Assembly: GCA_015231375.1 (NCBI GenBank) | Contig: JADGBT010000002.1 | Location: 62,001-126,000 of the forward strand | DNA: 64,000 bases | From: Magnetococcales bacterium | Lineage (GTDB): Bacteria > Pseudomonadota > Magnetococcia > Magnetococcales > Magnetaquicoccaceae | Direction of reading: 5' to 3' | Shown here: positions 8,425 through 18,175 of the stretch, piece after piece | Position numbering within the stretch: the stretch's first letter is position 1 | Layout of the letters: each line of letters opens with the position of its first letter | Notes under the pieces: generated by a model | Databases searched by the model: none | The model's input: the letters and a program-made list of their open reading frames with translations, nothing else | What the model was told of the DNA's origin: nothing | Position numbers and translations under genes: made by a program

Positions 8425-8931
8425 ATGACCCGCACCCCTTTGTGGCTGCTGGGGGCCTGGCTGGCCCTGCAACCCGCCACACTGCTGGCCGAAACCCTCT
8501 ACACCAACAAAAACGACGTGGAAGTCACCCAGGATGCCAATCCCGCCTCCAAGGTCGTCACCACCCTCGGCAAAGGCGCCATGGTGCAAGTGGTGAGCAA
8601 AAAAGACCGTTTTGTCCAGGTCAAGCTGACCAATGGCTCCAAAGGGTGGATCTATCAATTCAAGCTCACCAAGGACGCCCCCAAAAGCGGTGGCGGCGTG
8701 GATCTGGGCGCGTTGACCGGCACCGGATCGGTCCACGCCAAAGAAGCCCGCTCCGGCGGCAGCATCCGGGGTCTGCAACCGGCCTCCGAAGGCTATGCCA
8801 GAAACCGGCGCATCGACGCCTCCCATGTCCACTCCCTGGAACGGATGGAGCGCTTCCAGGTTTCCGAAGGGGAGTTGACCCGCTTCAAACAGGAAGGCCG
8901 CATCGGCGAATTTCAAGGAGCCGGCTCATGA
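8425..8931 (+). CDS. Exported SH3-domain protein
   Basis: A 168-residue protein with a clear signal peptide (MTRTPLWLLGAWLALQPATL, cleavage near LLAET). A bacterial SH3b domain follows (about 22-85): YTNKNDVEVTQDANPASKVV, GAMVQVV, FVQVKLTNGSKGWIY. The C-terminal half is charged and unassigned. AAGGAG lies eight bases upstream of the ATG. The stop overlaps the start of the M48 protease gene (ATGA), so the two periplasmic proteins are probably made together; the SH3 domain may help target envelope substrates. Confidence 0.85.
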   Translation: MTRTPLWLLGAWLALQPATLLAETLYTNKNDVEVTQDANPASKVVTTLGKGAMVQVVSKKDRFVQVKLTNGSKGWIYQFKLTKDAPKSGGGVDLGALTGTGSVHAKEARSGGSIRGLQPASEGYARNRRIDASHVHSLERMERFQVSEGELTRFKQEGRIGEFQGAGS

Positions 8932-9887
8932 AACACCTCTGGCGACACATCACCGCCGCCCTGCTGATCGGCGGACCGCTCCTGACCGACAGCCACGCCG
9001 GACTCCTGGATCAGGTGATCCAGCAAGCCACCCCATCCTCCGCCTCCCCCCACAACGCCCCACCTCCCGCCAATACCCAGGGCGGCGGCCTGATCGACGG
9101 TCTGGGCGGAGCGCTGGGAGTGGACCCGAAAAAACTGGACCTGATCAAAAAAGGGGTTCAGACCGTTCAGGCCATGCAACCCATCGGCGAAGAGGCGGAA
9201 CGCATGCTGGGAGAAAGCATCGGCATCGAGGCCTTCAGCCGTTACGGCGGGCTGTACCGCGACGAGGCGTTGACCCGCTATGTCAATCTGGTGGGCCGCA
9301 CCGTGGCCGAGGTCACGGAACGACCGGGACTGGAGTACCGCTTCGCCATTCTCGACAGCCGCGAGGAGAACGCCTTCGCGGCGCCGGGGGGATACATCTT
9401 CGTGACCATCGGTCTGCTGCGCTCCTTGAAAAACGAAGCCGAACTGGCAGGAGTTCTGGGTCACGAACTGGCCCATGTCAACCGCAAGCACATGCTCAAC
9501 ACCCTGCAACGCAGTTCGGTGCTCTCCAACATCTCCGACCTCTCCATGAGCGCCATGAACCAGGATCCCAAACTCCTGGGCGCGGCCATCGACCAGATGA
9601 ACGATCTGCTCTTCACCCACGGCATCGACAAGGATCTGGAGTTCGAAGCCGACCGCTTCGGTCTGGAATACGCCCAACGGGCCGGATACGCCCCGTCCGG
9701 TCTGCAAGCCTATCTGCACCGTCTGGCGCGCAGTCAGGGAGGCGCGACCCGCTCGGTCTTCTTCACCACCCATCCGCCGGTTTCCGACCGGCTGCAACGG
9801 GTGGACGGACAACTGACGCGCCTGCCTCCGGTCAAAGGGCTGGCCCTGCTGGAAGAACGCTGGAAACGCCATACCGCCAAACTGTGA
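8928..9887 (+). CDS. M48 family periplasmic zinc metalloprotease
   Basis: A 319-residue protein with an N-terminal signal (MKHLWRHITAALLIGGPLLT, then DSHAG). The catalytic HEXXH is GHELAHVNRKH (His179-Glu180-His183), and the third zinc ligand is in DLEFEADRFGLEYA. FAAPGGYIFVTIGLLRSL is the substrate-cleft signature. It resembles LoiP/YcaL/BepA-type proteases that clear misassembled outer-membrane proteins, but lacks an obvious TPR tail. It has no lipobox. It follows the SH3 protein by ATGA overlap and precedes the YdbH-like giant, which supports a role in envelope quality control. Confidence 0.92.
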   Translation: MKHLWRHITAALLIGGPLLTDSHAGLLDQVIQQATPSSASPHNAPPPANTQGGGLIDGLGGALGVDPKKLDLIKKGVQTVQAMQPIGEEAERMLGESIGIEAFSRYGGLYRDEALTRYVNLVGRTVAEVTERPGLEYRFAILDSREENAFAAPGGYIFVTIGLLRSLKNEAELAGVLGHELAHVNRKHMLNTLQRSSVLSNISDLSMSAMNQDPKLLGAAIDQMNDLLFTHGIDKDLEFEADRFGLEYAQRAGYAPSGLQAYLHRLARSQGGATRSVFFTTHPPVSDRLQRVDGQLTRLPPVKGLALLEERWKRHTAKL

Positions 9888-9913
9888 CGGTGGCCTGACA
9901 TGGGCGCTCACGC

Positions 9914-12900
9914 ATGAAACGGCTGGTCAAAACCACGGCGCTGATTCTCGCCATGGCCTTGTTGTCGGTGGTGGCCTCTTTGCAGACCATCGTCTCTTCG
10001 GAACCCTTCCGGCGACAACTGATCGAAACCCTCTCCCGCAACGTGCCGGGAGAGGTGGAACTGGCCACCTTGAACCTGGATTTCGCCACCGGACTCCAGG
10101 CCACCGATCTGCAATGGCGCCTGAACGGACAACCGCTCTTGCGGCTGGCCCACGCCACCCTGGACATCCACTGGCGGGATCTGTGGCAAGGACAGCTCAC
10201 CATCCGCGAGGTACGCCTGTCCGGTGGCCATCTGAACGCCTCCGCCGACGCCTGGGCCGCCTTCGCCCCGCCACCGGACACCTCCGCCTCCCCCCCGCCG
10301 CCGGTCCAACCGCCCACACCGGGCGTCACACCGGCCCTGCTCACCGCTCCACTGCCCCTCCGGCTGGAGATGCAGGCCCTGATCCTGGAAAAAATCGATC
10401 TGGACTACGCCCCCTCGACCACGCAACGGCTCACGTTCAAGAATCTGACCGCCCGCGCCGCGCTGCGCGCCAACCGGCAGGAGATCGACCTCAAAGGCCG
10501 GGTGACCCTCGACGAACTCGCCTATGCCGACAGCCACGGCGCGCTCCGCTTTCCGCTCTCTTTGGAGCTGGATCTGGGCAATCCGGAACATGGCACCTCC
10601 GGCGCGCGTCGTTCCGCGCTGCGCCTGGGAGAGTGGCTGCATGTGCCCCTGGATCTGCGACTGGCCTTGGACCGTCAACCCGCCGAAATCGAACTGGCGA
10701 TCCAGGCCGATCCAGTGCAGCTCGCCCCGCTCCTGGCTCTGGCCAGACCCTGGCTTCCCGCCGCATGGCAGAGTTCCGGCCTGACCGGTCAGGCGACTCC
10801 GGAACTCTCTTTCAAAGGCGCGTGGCACGACGACGGTCTCTCTGGACACGCCCAGGGCGCGGTGAACCTGACCGGTCTGACCTTCACCCCGCCGCCGGAC
10901 ACGCCCCTCACGCTGGCGTCGTCCCAGGCCCGGTTCCGGCTGCTCGATCTGGAGTGGCAGGCCAACGCACTGAAAACCCTGACCACGGAATGGAGCCTGA
11001 CCGCCGAGGCCCTGACCACCCCCTGGGGACGGGTCGAAGCCCTTTCCGGACTGCTGGTGGCCGATCACCGGCCCGATGGCTCCCTGGCCGGACACGCCCG
11101 CGTCAAGACCCCCCGGGTGTGGCTGGGAGCCGGAGAGACAGACCCGGACACCAACCTCCCGTTCGCCTTCGAGACCATGCTGCTGGCCTCCGGGAATCCG
11201 CGACAAGAACGGTTCACCCTGGAGCGCGTGGTGGTCAAACTGGGGGATTTCGCCCGGCTCGGGGGGCGGCTCACCATGACCCCGGACCCCAAACAACCAC
11301 CGGGATCGCGTCATCTGGTCGGCGCGCTGCAAGCCGAACTGGAAGGCACCCGTCTGGCGTTGCCATCGGCCCGCCATCTGCCGCCGGGGGTCTCCCTCTC
11401 CGTGGCGCCGGGCAGCAGCCGCTTCACGGTAAAAGCCGACGCCACCCTGGACGATCCACACACGATCCGCCACATCACCCTCGAAGGATCCACCCGACTC
11501 ACCCCGTTTGCCTGGTCAATGGCGGAAAACGGTCCAGGAGCGGGACTCCAGGCCGCCCACCTCACCTGGAAGGCCACCCGCCCGAATCCCGACGGTCCGG
11601 TGGAAGGACGCCTGGATGGCACGATCCGGGTGGACGCCCTGAACCTGGGAGACGGTCTCACCAGCGGTCCAGGCTCCCTGAAGATCAACGCCAGCGGCGC
11701 GTATCACCCGCAAACCGGGGCCGTCACGGGTCAACTCGGCCTCAATCCCAACCTCACCCGGCTCACAGCCGGTCCCAACCTCGCCATCGAACACTGGCAC
11801 GCCACCCTCGACGCCCATCTGCGCGGCTCCACGCCCCTGAAACCAGAGGAACCGGTGAAACCAGAGGAACCAGAGGAACCGGTGAAACCAGGGGAACTGG
11901 TGAAACTGGTGAAACCGGTGAAACCAGAGGAACTGGTGAAACCAGGGGAACCAAAGAAACCAGAAAAACCGGTAAAATCTGGGGCTGCGGGGCTGACCGT
12001 GCAACAGGAGTGGCATGGCCAGGGGGGCGGAATCACCCTGCAACACGATACCGACACCTGGAGTCTGCCCACCGCCACCTTCGAAGCGCGCCTGGTCAGC
12101 GACCTGAACGCGGGCAGCCACCAGCTCGAAGCGATGCAATTGACGCTCTCGCGTCTGCTCACCGCGCGGCTTTCCGGCCACTATCGGGCCTCCGACGACC
12201 AGTTCCAGCTCACCGGTGCCCTGGAACGGCTGGAATTGGGCCGTCCGGGTGAGGGGGTGACCCGCAACGGTGACCCCTGGCCAGGAGCGGACACCCCGCA
12301 TCGGGGCACCCTGGAGGCGAAACTCGACGCCTCCGGCACCCTGGAAGCCGTATCCCGCTGGAACGGCGACGGTCCGCCTCCCGCCCGTCTGGATCTGCAA
12401 CTCCAGGCCGCCGATCTCAACGGGATATGGGGGGGGCAGAAGGTGACCGGGGGCCAAGGCAACGCCCGACTGCGGATGGGAACCGATCCCGACCGTTCCA
12501 CGCGTCTGAGCGCGGAACTGAAGGCCGGTCGCTGGGAGTGGTCGGAAACCCTGCTGCCCAACGGGGTGAACCAGCCACGTCTGGAACTGGAGCTGTCCGG
12601 CTCGGCCCAGGATCACTGGGTGGTGCAGCGGCTCCGGGGCGCCATTCCGGGGTTGGAGGCCGAGCTGAACGGCAAGATTTCCGGGCTGTTCCGGCTGCTG
12701 CGCGACCAGACCCACCCGGTCGCCTCCCTGGCCGCCCTGTTTGCGGATCTCGACGGCAAGGCGCGCTGGGATCTGGCTGAAGAAAAACAGTTGCTGGCCT
12801 CCCTGGAGACACAAGGCACCGGGAAAACCGAACTGGAGCTGAAACTTCTCAAGCCGGTACACGGTCCGATCACCGCCCACGCCACCCTCGCGCCCCACGC

Positions 12901-13741
12901 GGTGAGCGTGCGCCGGGAGGGGTTTGCCCTGAAAGGCTTGCAGGGTCGGATGAGCGGCGACAAAACCACCTGGCTGACCCAGGCCGCCGTACCCGCCAAA
13001 CCACGGGGGGGGCGCGCCTTCTCCCTGGAGCGTCTCGCCTCCCCGTTGACCAGCGGCATGGAGGGACGACGCTTGCGGATCGACTCCCTGGAACTGGGGG
13101 GAGTCCGGGCCGAACAGATCGCCATGGATGTCAGCTTTCAGGATGGGACCATCCGGGGTCAGAATCTGGAAATGGCGCTTCTGGGGGGGACCATCGGGGG
13201 GACCGTGCTGCTGGAAGGCAGCAAACCGGCCCGGATGGATGCCCTGCTGGAAGGGGTGGCGGTGGATCTGAACCGTCTGCTGCCCCCCGGGGAAGGCGTC
13301 GCGGGAGATGGCGCGGTGAATTTCGTCAGCCGCCTGGCGATCCGCTTTGACCGGGAACGCGGCAAACTGAATCTGGGCCGCACCGAAATCAGCATTCTCT
13401 TCACCCGCATCGGCAAAGAGGCGCTGGACCGGCTGCTGCTGTTTCTGGACCCCAAGGAGAGCAATCCGGCCATCGTCAACGCCCGTTCCAAGCTCTCCTA
13501 CGCCAATCCGTCGGGATTGGACTTGCAATTGTCCAGGGGAACCATCAAGCTGAAGATCGATTTCCGCGAAGGAGTGGTCTCCACCTTGAACATCGACCGC
13601 ATCCCGTTGGGGGTGTTGGGTCGTTTTGAGCAGATCCAGACCCATCTGCTCCCGGTGGAAAATCTGGCCCGCCTGCTGGAATGGCTGGGTGTGGCCCATT
13701 TGGAGTCCGAAACCCGTGAATCCTCCCCCCCATCCCCGTAA
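9914..13741 (+). CDS. AsmA/YdbH-like giant envelope protein
   Basis: A 1,275-residue protein with one N-terminal transmembrane anchor (LVKTTALILAMALLSVVASL). A long beta-rich periplasmic region follows, starting with AsmA-style sequence (ELATLNLDFATGLQATDLQW, ATLDIHWRDLWQGQLTIREV). The C-terminal part (LRIDSLELGGVRAEQIAMDV, ALLGGTIGGTVLLEG, NRLLPPGEGVAGDGAVNF, NIDRIPLGVLGRFEQIQTHL) resembles the YdbH end of the AsmA-like group, which bridges inner and outer membrane for phospholipid transport. The downstream DUF1318 lipoprotein mirrors the ydbH-ynbE-ydbL operon. A Lys/Pro/Glu repeat (residues about 643-690) interrupts the mid region. Confidence 0.75.
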   Translation: MKRLVKTTALILAMALLSVVASLQTIVSSEPFRRQLIETLSRNVPGEVELATLNLDFATGLQATDLQWRLNGQPLLRLAHATLDIHWRDLWQGQLTIREVRLSGGHLNASADAWAAFAPPPDTSASPPPPVQPPTPGVTPALLTAPLPLRLEMQALILEKIDLDYAPSTTQRLTFKNLTARAALRANRQEIDLKGRVTLDELAYADSHGALRFPLSLELDLGNPEHGTSGARRSALRLGEWLHVPLDLRLALDRQPAEIELAIQADPVQLAPLLALARPWLPAAWQSSGLTGQATPELSFKGAWHDDGLSGHAQGAVNLTGLTFTPPPDTPLTLASSQARFRLLDLEWQANALKTLTTEWSLTAEALTTPWGRVEALSGLLVADHRPDGSLAGHARVKTPRVWLGAGETDPDTNLPFAFETMLLASGNPRQERFTLERVVVKLGDFARLGGRLTMTPDPKQPPGSRHLVGALQAELEGTRLALPSARHLPPGVSLSVAPGSSRFTVKADATLDDPHTIRHITLEGSTRLTPFAWSMAENGPGAGLQAAHLTWKATRPNPDGPVEGRLDGTIRVDALNLGDGLTSGPGSLKINASGAYHPQTGAVTGQLGLNPNLTRLTAGPNLAIEHWHATLDAHLRGSTPLKPEEPVKPEEPEEPVKPGELVKLVKPVKPEELVKPGEPKKPEKPVKSGAAGLTVQQEWHGQGGGITLQHDTDTWSLPTATFEARLVSDLNAGSHQLEAMQLTLSRLLTARLSGHYRASDDQFQLTGALERLELGRPGEGVTRNGDPWPGADTPHRGTLEAKLDASGTLEAVSRWNGDGPPPARLDLQLQAADLNGIWGGQKVTGGQGNARLRMGTDPDRSTRLSAELKAGRWEWSETLLPNGVNQPRLELELSGSAQDHWVVQRLRGAIPGLEAELNGKISGLFRLLRDQTHPVASLAALFADLDGKARWDLAEEKQLLASLETQGTGKTELELKLLKPVHGPITAHATLAPHAVSVRREGFALKGLQGRMSGDKTTWLTQAAVPAKPRGGRAFSLERLASPLTSGMEGRRLRIDSLELGGVRAEQIAMDVSFQDGTIRGQNLEMALLGGTIGGTVLLEGSKPARMDALLEGVAVDLNRLLPPGEGVAGDGAVNFVSRLAIRFDRERGKLNLGRTEISILFTRIGKEALDRLLLFLDPKESNPAIVNARSKLSYANPSGLDLQLSRGTIKLKIDFREGVVSTLNIDRIPLGVLGRFEQIQTHLLPVENLARLLEWLGVAHLESETRESSPPSP
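11838..11975 (+). repeat. Imperfect KPEEP/KPVKP-coding repeat
   Basis: Degenerate 9-15 bp units of the type ggtgaaaccagaggaa encode about 46 residues of KPEEPVKPEEPEEPV-like sequence inside the YdbH-like protein. It is low-complexity and likely an extended, flexible or length-variable spacer between beta-rich blocks. Confidence 0.8.
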
Positions 13742-14351
13742 TCCCCCCCTGCGGACGATCCCGCACCGTCTGCGCGCCGCGTGCGCGTGTCTGCTGGCCA
13801 CCCTGATGAGCGGTTGCGGCGGTCCGTTGCTGGAGGTGACCCTGGTGGACGAACGCACCGCCCTGGAAAACCAGGTGCTCGGCAGCTACACCGAATTGAA
13901 CCAGGAGGTGATGCTGCTCGCCTCGGTGCGGGGCATCGATCCGCAAGGCAAACTGGTCAAGAAGAATCCCCTGGCCCCGAACCAGAAAAACGTGGTGCGC
14001 GCCCTGCAACGCACGGCCTTCAACCACGACGATCTGGAACGCTACAAACAGGCCGGGGTGATCGGCGAAAACAATCTGGGAGGCGTCACCCTGCTGAACC
14101 CGGCGAAGCTCGAAGCCAAACAGCAAGGTTTTGTGAGCAATCTGGTGGCCGAGGAGAACGCCGACCGGGAGGTGATCATGACGCGCCTGATCGATACCGA
14201 CGAAACGCTCACCGCTCAGGATCTGCCCCGCGTGCGCACCGCTTTCGCCACCATGAACCGGGACAAGGCCCCGGCCGGGGTGATGATCCAGCTCAAAGAC
14301 GGATCCTGGCGCGCCAAGGAGAAAACCGCAACCACCCCGCCCCCGCCATAG
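13716..14351 (+). CDS. DUF1318 (YdbL-like) lipoprotein
   Basis: A 211-residue protein starting at a GTG inside the end of the YdbH-like gene. The signal RLRAACACLLATLMSGC carries a lipobox (L-M-S-G-C), so it should be a lipoprotein. The mature part has VVDERTALENQVLG-type sequence (here TLVDERTALENQVLGSY) and YKQAGVIGENNLGGVTLLNP, then NLVAEENADREVIMTRLI, which parallels the YdbL pattern of a GxxGE motif followed by an E-N-x-D-R segment. It may combine the roles of YnbE (lipoprotein) and YdbL (YdbH chaperone); that is inferred from synteny. Confidence 0.72.
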   Translation: MNPPPHPRNPPLRTIPHRLRAACACLLATLMSGCGGPLLEVTLVDERTALENQVLGSYTELNQEVMLLASVRGIDPQGKLVKKNPLAPNQKNVVRALQRTAFNHDDLERYKQAGVIGENNLGGVTLLNPAKLEAKQQGFVSNLVAEENADREVIMTRLIDTDETLTAQDLPRVRTAFATMNRDKAPAGVMIQLKDGSWRAKEKTATTPPPP

Positions 14352-14431
14352 ACCCCACCCTCGAAAAACAGCAACGAGGGCAACGAAGGCGTGCGTGCCC
14401 GCGCCATGGGCTCTCACCCTTGGAAAACAAA

Positions 14432-14466
14432 GCGAGGGCCTGGGAAATCACTCTCCCGGCCCTCGC
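14432..14466. terminator. Strong hairpin between convergent genes
   Basis: A perfect 9-bp stem, GCGAGGGCC/GGCCCTCGC, lies between the DUF1318 lipoprotein and the convergent helicase gene. No T-run follows closely on either strand, so it may act as a weak bidirectional or Rho-assisted terminator. Confidence 0.45.
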
Positions 14467-14503
14467 CTTGATCGCGCCTGTCAAAAACTCTTTGTCCTGG
14501 GGA

Positions 14504-15904
14504 TCAATCCACCCGTTTGCGTCTGGCCATGGGGGGACGGGCCGACGACGGGGCGTGACCGGCGGACGGCTGGGGAGCCGAACGGGGTTTGGCGCTCCGT
14601 TGGGCGGCGGGAGAGGCGGCGGAGGGTTGATCGGCTCTGACCCGGGAACGCTGGGTCCGTTCCTGGGCTCCCGGTTCCCGGGGAGAACGGGAGGGGCGGG
14701 ACGAACGGGCATAACGGTTCTGGGGCTGCACCGGAGCCGCCGCGATGGCGCGGGCCGTGGCCGCCACCTCGGAATGATGGGGATGTTGGGTCTCCACCGG
14801 AATCGGAATGCGAATGATCTTTTCGATGGCGCGCAAAAACACCACCTCCGTGGCGTCGCACAACGAGATGGCCACCCCTTCCCGACCGGCGCGGGCCGTG
14901 CGTCCAATGCGATGGACGTAACTTTCCGGCTCGTTGGGCAGATCGAAATTGATCACATGGCTGATGCCGGTCACATCGATACCCCGGGCGGCGATATCCG
15001 TGGCCACCAGCACGCGCGACTCCCCGCTGCGAAAACGACTCAAGGCGCGCTCGCGGGCACCCTGGGACTTGTTGCCATGAATGGCATCCGCCTCGATGGC
15101 GTGTTTTTCGAGATCCAGCACCACCTTGTCGGCACCGTGCTTGGTGCGGGTGAAAACCAGGGCGCGGGTCAGGCTCTCCTGACGCAACAAATGGATCAAC
15201 GCGGCCCGCTTGTCCCCTTTATCCACGAAATAGACCTTCTGCTCCACCCGTTCGGCGGTGGTGGCGGAAGGGGCGGCCTCGACACGCTCCGGATCGCTCA
15301 ACAGCCCCTGGGCCAAATGGGCGATCTCCTTGGGCATGGTGGCGGAAAACAGCAACGTCTGACGCTCCACCGGCAAATGGCTGATCACCATGCGGATGTC
15401 GTGGATGAACCCCATATCGAGCATTCGGTCCGCTTCGTCGAGGACAAAGATCTCCAGGCGGTCCAGCTTGACGAATCCCTGATTCATCAGATCCAGCAGC
15501 CGTCCGGGGGTGGCGGTGAGGATGTCCACGCCCCGTCCCATGCTCTTGACCTGGGGATATTGTCCCACGCCGCCATAGACCACAGCGCGGCTCAGATTCA
15601 AGCGACGACCGTAGGTGGCGAAACTGGCATCGATCTGGGCGGCCAACTCACGGGTCGGGGTCAGGATCAGGGCGCGGGCCTGTCCGGAACCGGGACGGAC
15701 CCGACGACGGGCCAGACGATCCAGAATCGGCAACGCGAACGCGGCGGTCTTGCCGGTGCCGGTCTGGGCGATGCCGAGCAGATCCCGTCCATCGCGCAGA
15801 TGGGGGATGGCCTGTTCCTGGATGGGGGTCGGTGTGGTGTATCCCGCCTCTTCAATGGCGGCCAGGATGGGGGGAAGCAGATCAAACGAGGAAAAACCGG
15901 TCAC
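14504..15904 (-). CDS. rhlE: DEAD-box ATP-dependent RNA helicase, RhlE-like
   Basis: A 466-residue helicase. The Q motif is [30 protein letters not shown]. Motif I AQTGTGKT is at 46-53, motif II is [11 protein letters not shown], motif III SATMP, motif [11 protein letters not shown] and motif [12 protein letters not shown]. The C-terminal 100 residues form a basic Arg/Pro/Ser-rich tail typical of RhlE, likely binding RNA. The start chosen is a GTG at 15902-15904 preceded by AAAAGGCG, because similarity begins at TGFSSFDLL; a longer upstream reading has no family match. RhlE proteins act in ribosome assembly and mRNA decay. Confidence 0.93.
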   Translation of the reverse strand: MTGFSSFDLLPPILAAIEEAGYTTPTPIQEQAIPHLRDGRDLLGIAQTGTGKTAAFALPILDRLARRRVRPGSGQARALILTPTRELAAQIDASFATYGRRLNLSRAVVYGGVGQYPQVKSMGRGVDILTATPGRLLDLMNQGFVKLDRLEIFVLDEADRMLDMGFIHDIRMVISHLPVERQTLLFSATMPKEIAHLAQGLLSDPERVEAAPSATTAERVEQKVYFVDKGDKRAALIHLLRQESLTRALVFTRTKHGADKVVLDLEKHAIEADAIHGNKSQGARERALSRFRSGESRVLVATDIAARGIDVTGISHVINFDLPNEPESYVHRIGRTARAGREGVAISLCDATEVVFLRAIEKIIRIPIPVETQHPHHSEVAATARAIAAAPVQPQNRYARSSRPSRSPREPGAQERTQRSRVRADQPSAASPAAQRSAKPRSAPQPSAGHAPSSARPPMARRKRVD

Positions 15905-16057
15905 GTTACGCCTTTTAGCAAACCGGGTGCCGAGCCTATGCCGAACGCCCCGGCAACCCGATGAACTTGATGCGCGTCCGATAACCGACAATGCGGGTTC
16001 CGGCCACCATTGTCAATGAATAACCGACACGCCATCCCCGCATAAACGACCGACTGG

Positions 16058-16978
16058 TCAAATCGCCAGGGCCAGCAGCCGATCCGCACCCAGGGTCAGC
16101 AGCTCCCGGGCCAGGGCGCGTCCCAGGATTTCCGGCGCTTCGGGCAGACCGTGACGCTGCACGGTGAGCAACTCCCGACCGTCCAGCGAGCCGACCCGAC
16201 CGGCCATCACCAGTTGTCCCGCTTCCAGCCGGGCGTATCCGGCGATGGGCACCTGACACCCCCCTTCCAGCTCGTGCAGAAAGGCCCGTTCCGCGCTCAC
16301 GGCCATCCAGGTCTCCGCATGATTCAAAGGCGCGAGCAGACGTTGGGTCGCCGCGTCGTCCAGGCGGGCCTCGATGCCCACCGCGCCTTGTCCATTGGCG
16401 GGAATGAGCTGATCCGTCGCGAAAGACTCCACCACCCGTTCGGTCAATCCCAACCGCTTGACCCCGGCTGCGGCCAACACGATGGCGTCGAACTGACCCG
16501 CTTCGAGTTTGGCGATGCGGGTGTTGACATTGCCCCGCAACGACTCGATGCGCAGATCCGGTCGCAGGTGCAGCAACTGGCACTGTCTCCTCAAAGACGA
16601 CGAACCCACGCACGCCCCCTGGGGCAGCTCCGCCAATCCGGCATAACGCACCGCAAGCAGCACATCCCGGGGATCTTCCCGTTCCAGGATCACGGACACG
16701 CCCAGCCCCGCAGGAAATTCCGCCGGCACATCCTTCATGGAGTGGACCGCCAGATCGACCCGGCCATCCAGCAGGGCCTCTTCCAGTTCCTTGACGAACA
16801 GTCCCTTGCCTCCCACCTTGGCCAAAGGCACATCGAGGATCACATCCCCACGGGTCTTGATGATGACCAGTTCCGCCTGCAAACCGGGATGGAGGGTCTG
16901 AAGCCGGGACTGGACCCAACGCGCCTGCCAAAGCGCCAGGGCACTGCCCCGCGTGCCGATTTTGATGGTTGCGTTCAT
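16058..16978 (-). CDS. hemC: Porphobilinogen deaminase (hydroxymethylbilane synthase)
   Basis: A 306-residue enzyme that polymerises four porphobilinogens into hydroxymethylbilane for heme and other tetrapyrroles. IGTRGSALALWQARWV is the N-terminal signature. Asp83 in VHSMKDVP is catalytic, and Cys241 in ELEGGCQVPIAGYA carries the dipyrromethane cofactor. GSSSLRRQCQL and SLRGNVNTRIAKL are also conserved. hemD is not adjacent but lies 19 kb away at 35593. The divergent tsaD shares a 99-base upstream region. Confidence 0.97.
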   Translation of the reverse strand: MNATIKIGTRGSALALWQARWVQSRLQTLHPGLQAELVIIKTRGDVILDVPLAKVGGKGLFVKELEEALLDGRVDLAVHSMKDVPAEFPAGLGVSVILEREDPRDVLLAVRYAGLAELPQGACVGSSSLRRQCQLLHLRPDLRIESLRGNVNTRIAKLEAGQFDAIVLAAAGVKRLGLTERVVESFATDQLIPANGQGAVGIEARLDDAATQRLLAPLNHAETWMAVSAERAFLHELEGGCQVPIAGYARLEAGQLVMAGRVGSLDGRELLTVQRHGLPEAPEILGRALARELLTLGADRLLALAI

Positions 16979-17077
16979 GCGATGACTCTGACGTTTCAAG
17001 CCCGATGGTGGAAGGGTGAAAAAGGGAGTATCCTTATTTCACACCATGACACAGAAACCCCACCGAGGACAAGGACC

Positions 17078-18163
17078 ATGCGGGCTTTGGGCATCGAAAG
17101 CAGTTGTGACGAAACCGCCGCCGCCGTGGTGGAACTGGCGTCCGGGGATGCCCTGGCCCGACCGATCCTGCATGCCAATGTGGTGCATGGTCAAGTGGAG
17201 GTGCATGCCCGTTACGGCGGGGTGGTGCCGGAGTTGGCCAGTCGCGCCCACATTCGCAACATTCAGCCGGTGATCGCCCAGGCGTTTCAGCAATCGGGTC
17301 TGACCCCCCGGCAGATCGACTGCGTGGCCGTGACCGCCGGACCGGGCCTGATCGGCGGTCTGCTGACCGGCATGGCCGCAGCCAAGGGGTTGGCGTTGGC
17401 GTTGGAGTGTCCCCTGGTGGGGGTGCATCACATGGAAGGCCATCTGATGAGTCCCTTCCTGGATCCCAATGCCGCCGACATGGATTTTCCTTTCGTGGCC
17501 CTGCTGGTCTCCGGCGGTCACACCCTGTTGTTGCACGCGCGGGCGTTCGGGGAGTATCACCCGCTGGGTCGCACCCGGGATGACGCGGTGGGGGAGGCTT
17601 TCGACAAGGGGGCGCGCTTGCTGGGATTGGGGTATCCGGGCGGACCGGCCATCGCGGCCCTCGCCCTGGGTGGAGACCGTCAGGCGATGTCGTTTCCCCG
17701 GGCCATGCCGGGACGGGAACAGTTGGATTTCTCCTTTTCGGGGCTGAAGACGGCCTTGCGCACCTTTTTGGGGCAACATCCGGAACGCCTCCAGGAGGAG
17801 TCCTGGCGACGGGATGTGGCGGCGTCGTATCAAGAGGCCATCGTGGATGTGTTGGCGAGCAAATCCCTGGCCGCCTGTCGGCAGACCGGAGAAAAACGTC
17901 TGGTGGTGGCGGGTGGCGTGGGGGCCAACCAGCGGTTGCGGGAGCTGTTGCAAGAGCGCGCCGGGCAGGCGGGAATCCAGGTCTATTTTCCCCCGTTGTC
18001 TTTATGCACCGACAACGGGGCGATGATCGCCCTGGCCGGATTGCGGCGTCTGGAGGCCGGTCAGCGGGATGGATGGGGCTTGAACGTGCGCGCACGCTGG
18101 CCCGTAGAAAAAATCATTGAAAAAAAAGAGGGGGTCTGGGGGATTCATCCCCCAGGACTTTGA
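17078..18163 (+). CDS. tsaD: tRNA N6-threonylcarbamoyltransferase TsaD, with extra C-terminal tail
   Basis: A 361-residue protein that transfers the threonylcarbamoyl group to A37 of ANN-decoding tRNAs. GIESSCDETAAAVVEL is the N-terminal signature. The metal site HMEGH uses His118 and His122, and VSGGHTLLL, FDKGARLLGL and VVAGGVGANQRLRE are all present. The family normally ends near RWPV/L; here the last 15 or so residues (IIEKKEGVWGIHPPGL) are encoded by the AT-rich hairpin that follows. They are probably not functional TsaD sequence. gpsA follows in the same direction. Confidence 0.96.
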   Translation: MRALGIESSCDETAAAVVELASGDALARPILHANVVHGQVEVHARYGGVVPELASRAHIRNIQPVIAQAFQQSGLTPRQIDCVAVTAGPGLIGGLLTGMAAAKGLALALECPLVGVHHMEGHLMSPFLDPNAADMDFPFVALLVSGGHTLLLHARAFGEYHPLGRTRDDAVGEAFDKGARLLGLGYPGGPAIAALALGGDRQAMSFPRAMPGREQLDFSFSGLKTALRTFLGQHPERLQEESWRRDVAASYQEAIVDVLASKSLAACRQTGEKRLVVAGGVGANQRLRELLQERAGQAGIQVYFPPLSLCTDNGAMIALAGLRRLEAGQRDGWGLNVRARWPVEKIIEKKEGVWGIHPPGL

Positions 18164-18175
18164 CTTTTTATTTTC
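18136..18175 (+). terminator. Hairpin with T-rich tail overlapping the tsaD end
   Basis: A 7-bp perfect stem, CTGGGGG/CCCCCAG (18136-18142 and 18149-18155), is followed by a T-rich run (gactttgacttttta). The first arm is inside the tsaD coding region. The surrounding 18110-18250 is much richer in A/T than its neighbours, and translates as WGIHPPGL or SGGFIPQDFDFLF depending on frame. It could be a Rho-independent terminator or a copy of a REP-like element. Confidence 0.65.

Noticed and set aside
11516-13858. 780-codon minus-strand frame opposite the YdbH-like gene
   Set aside because: Composition is typical of antisense (Gln/Gly/Phe/His runs) and the plus strand carries the family sequence.
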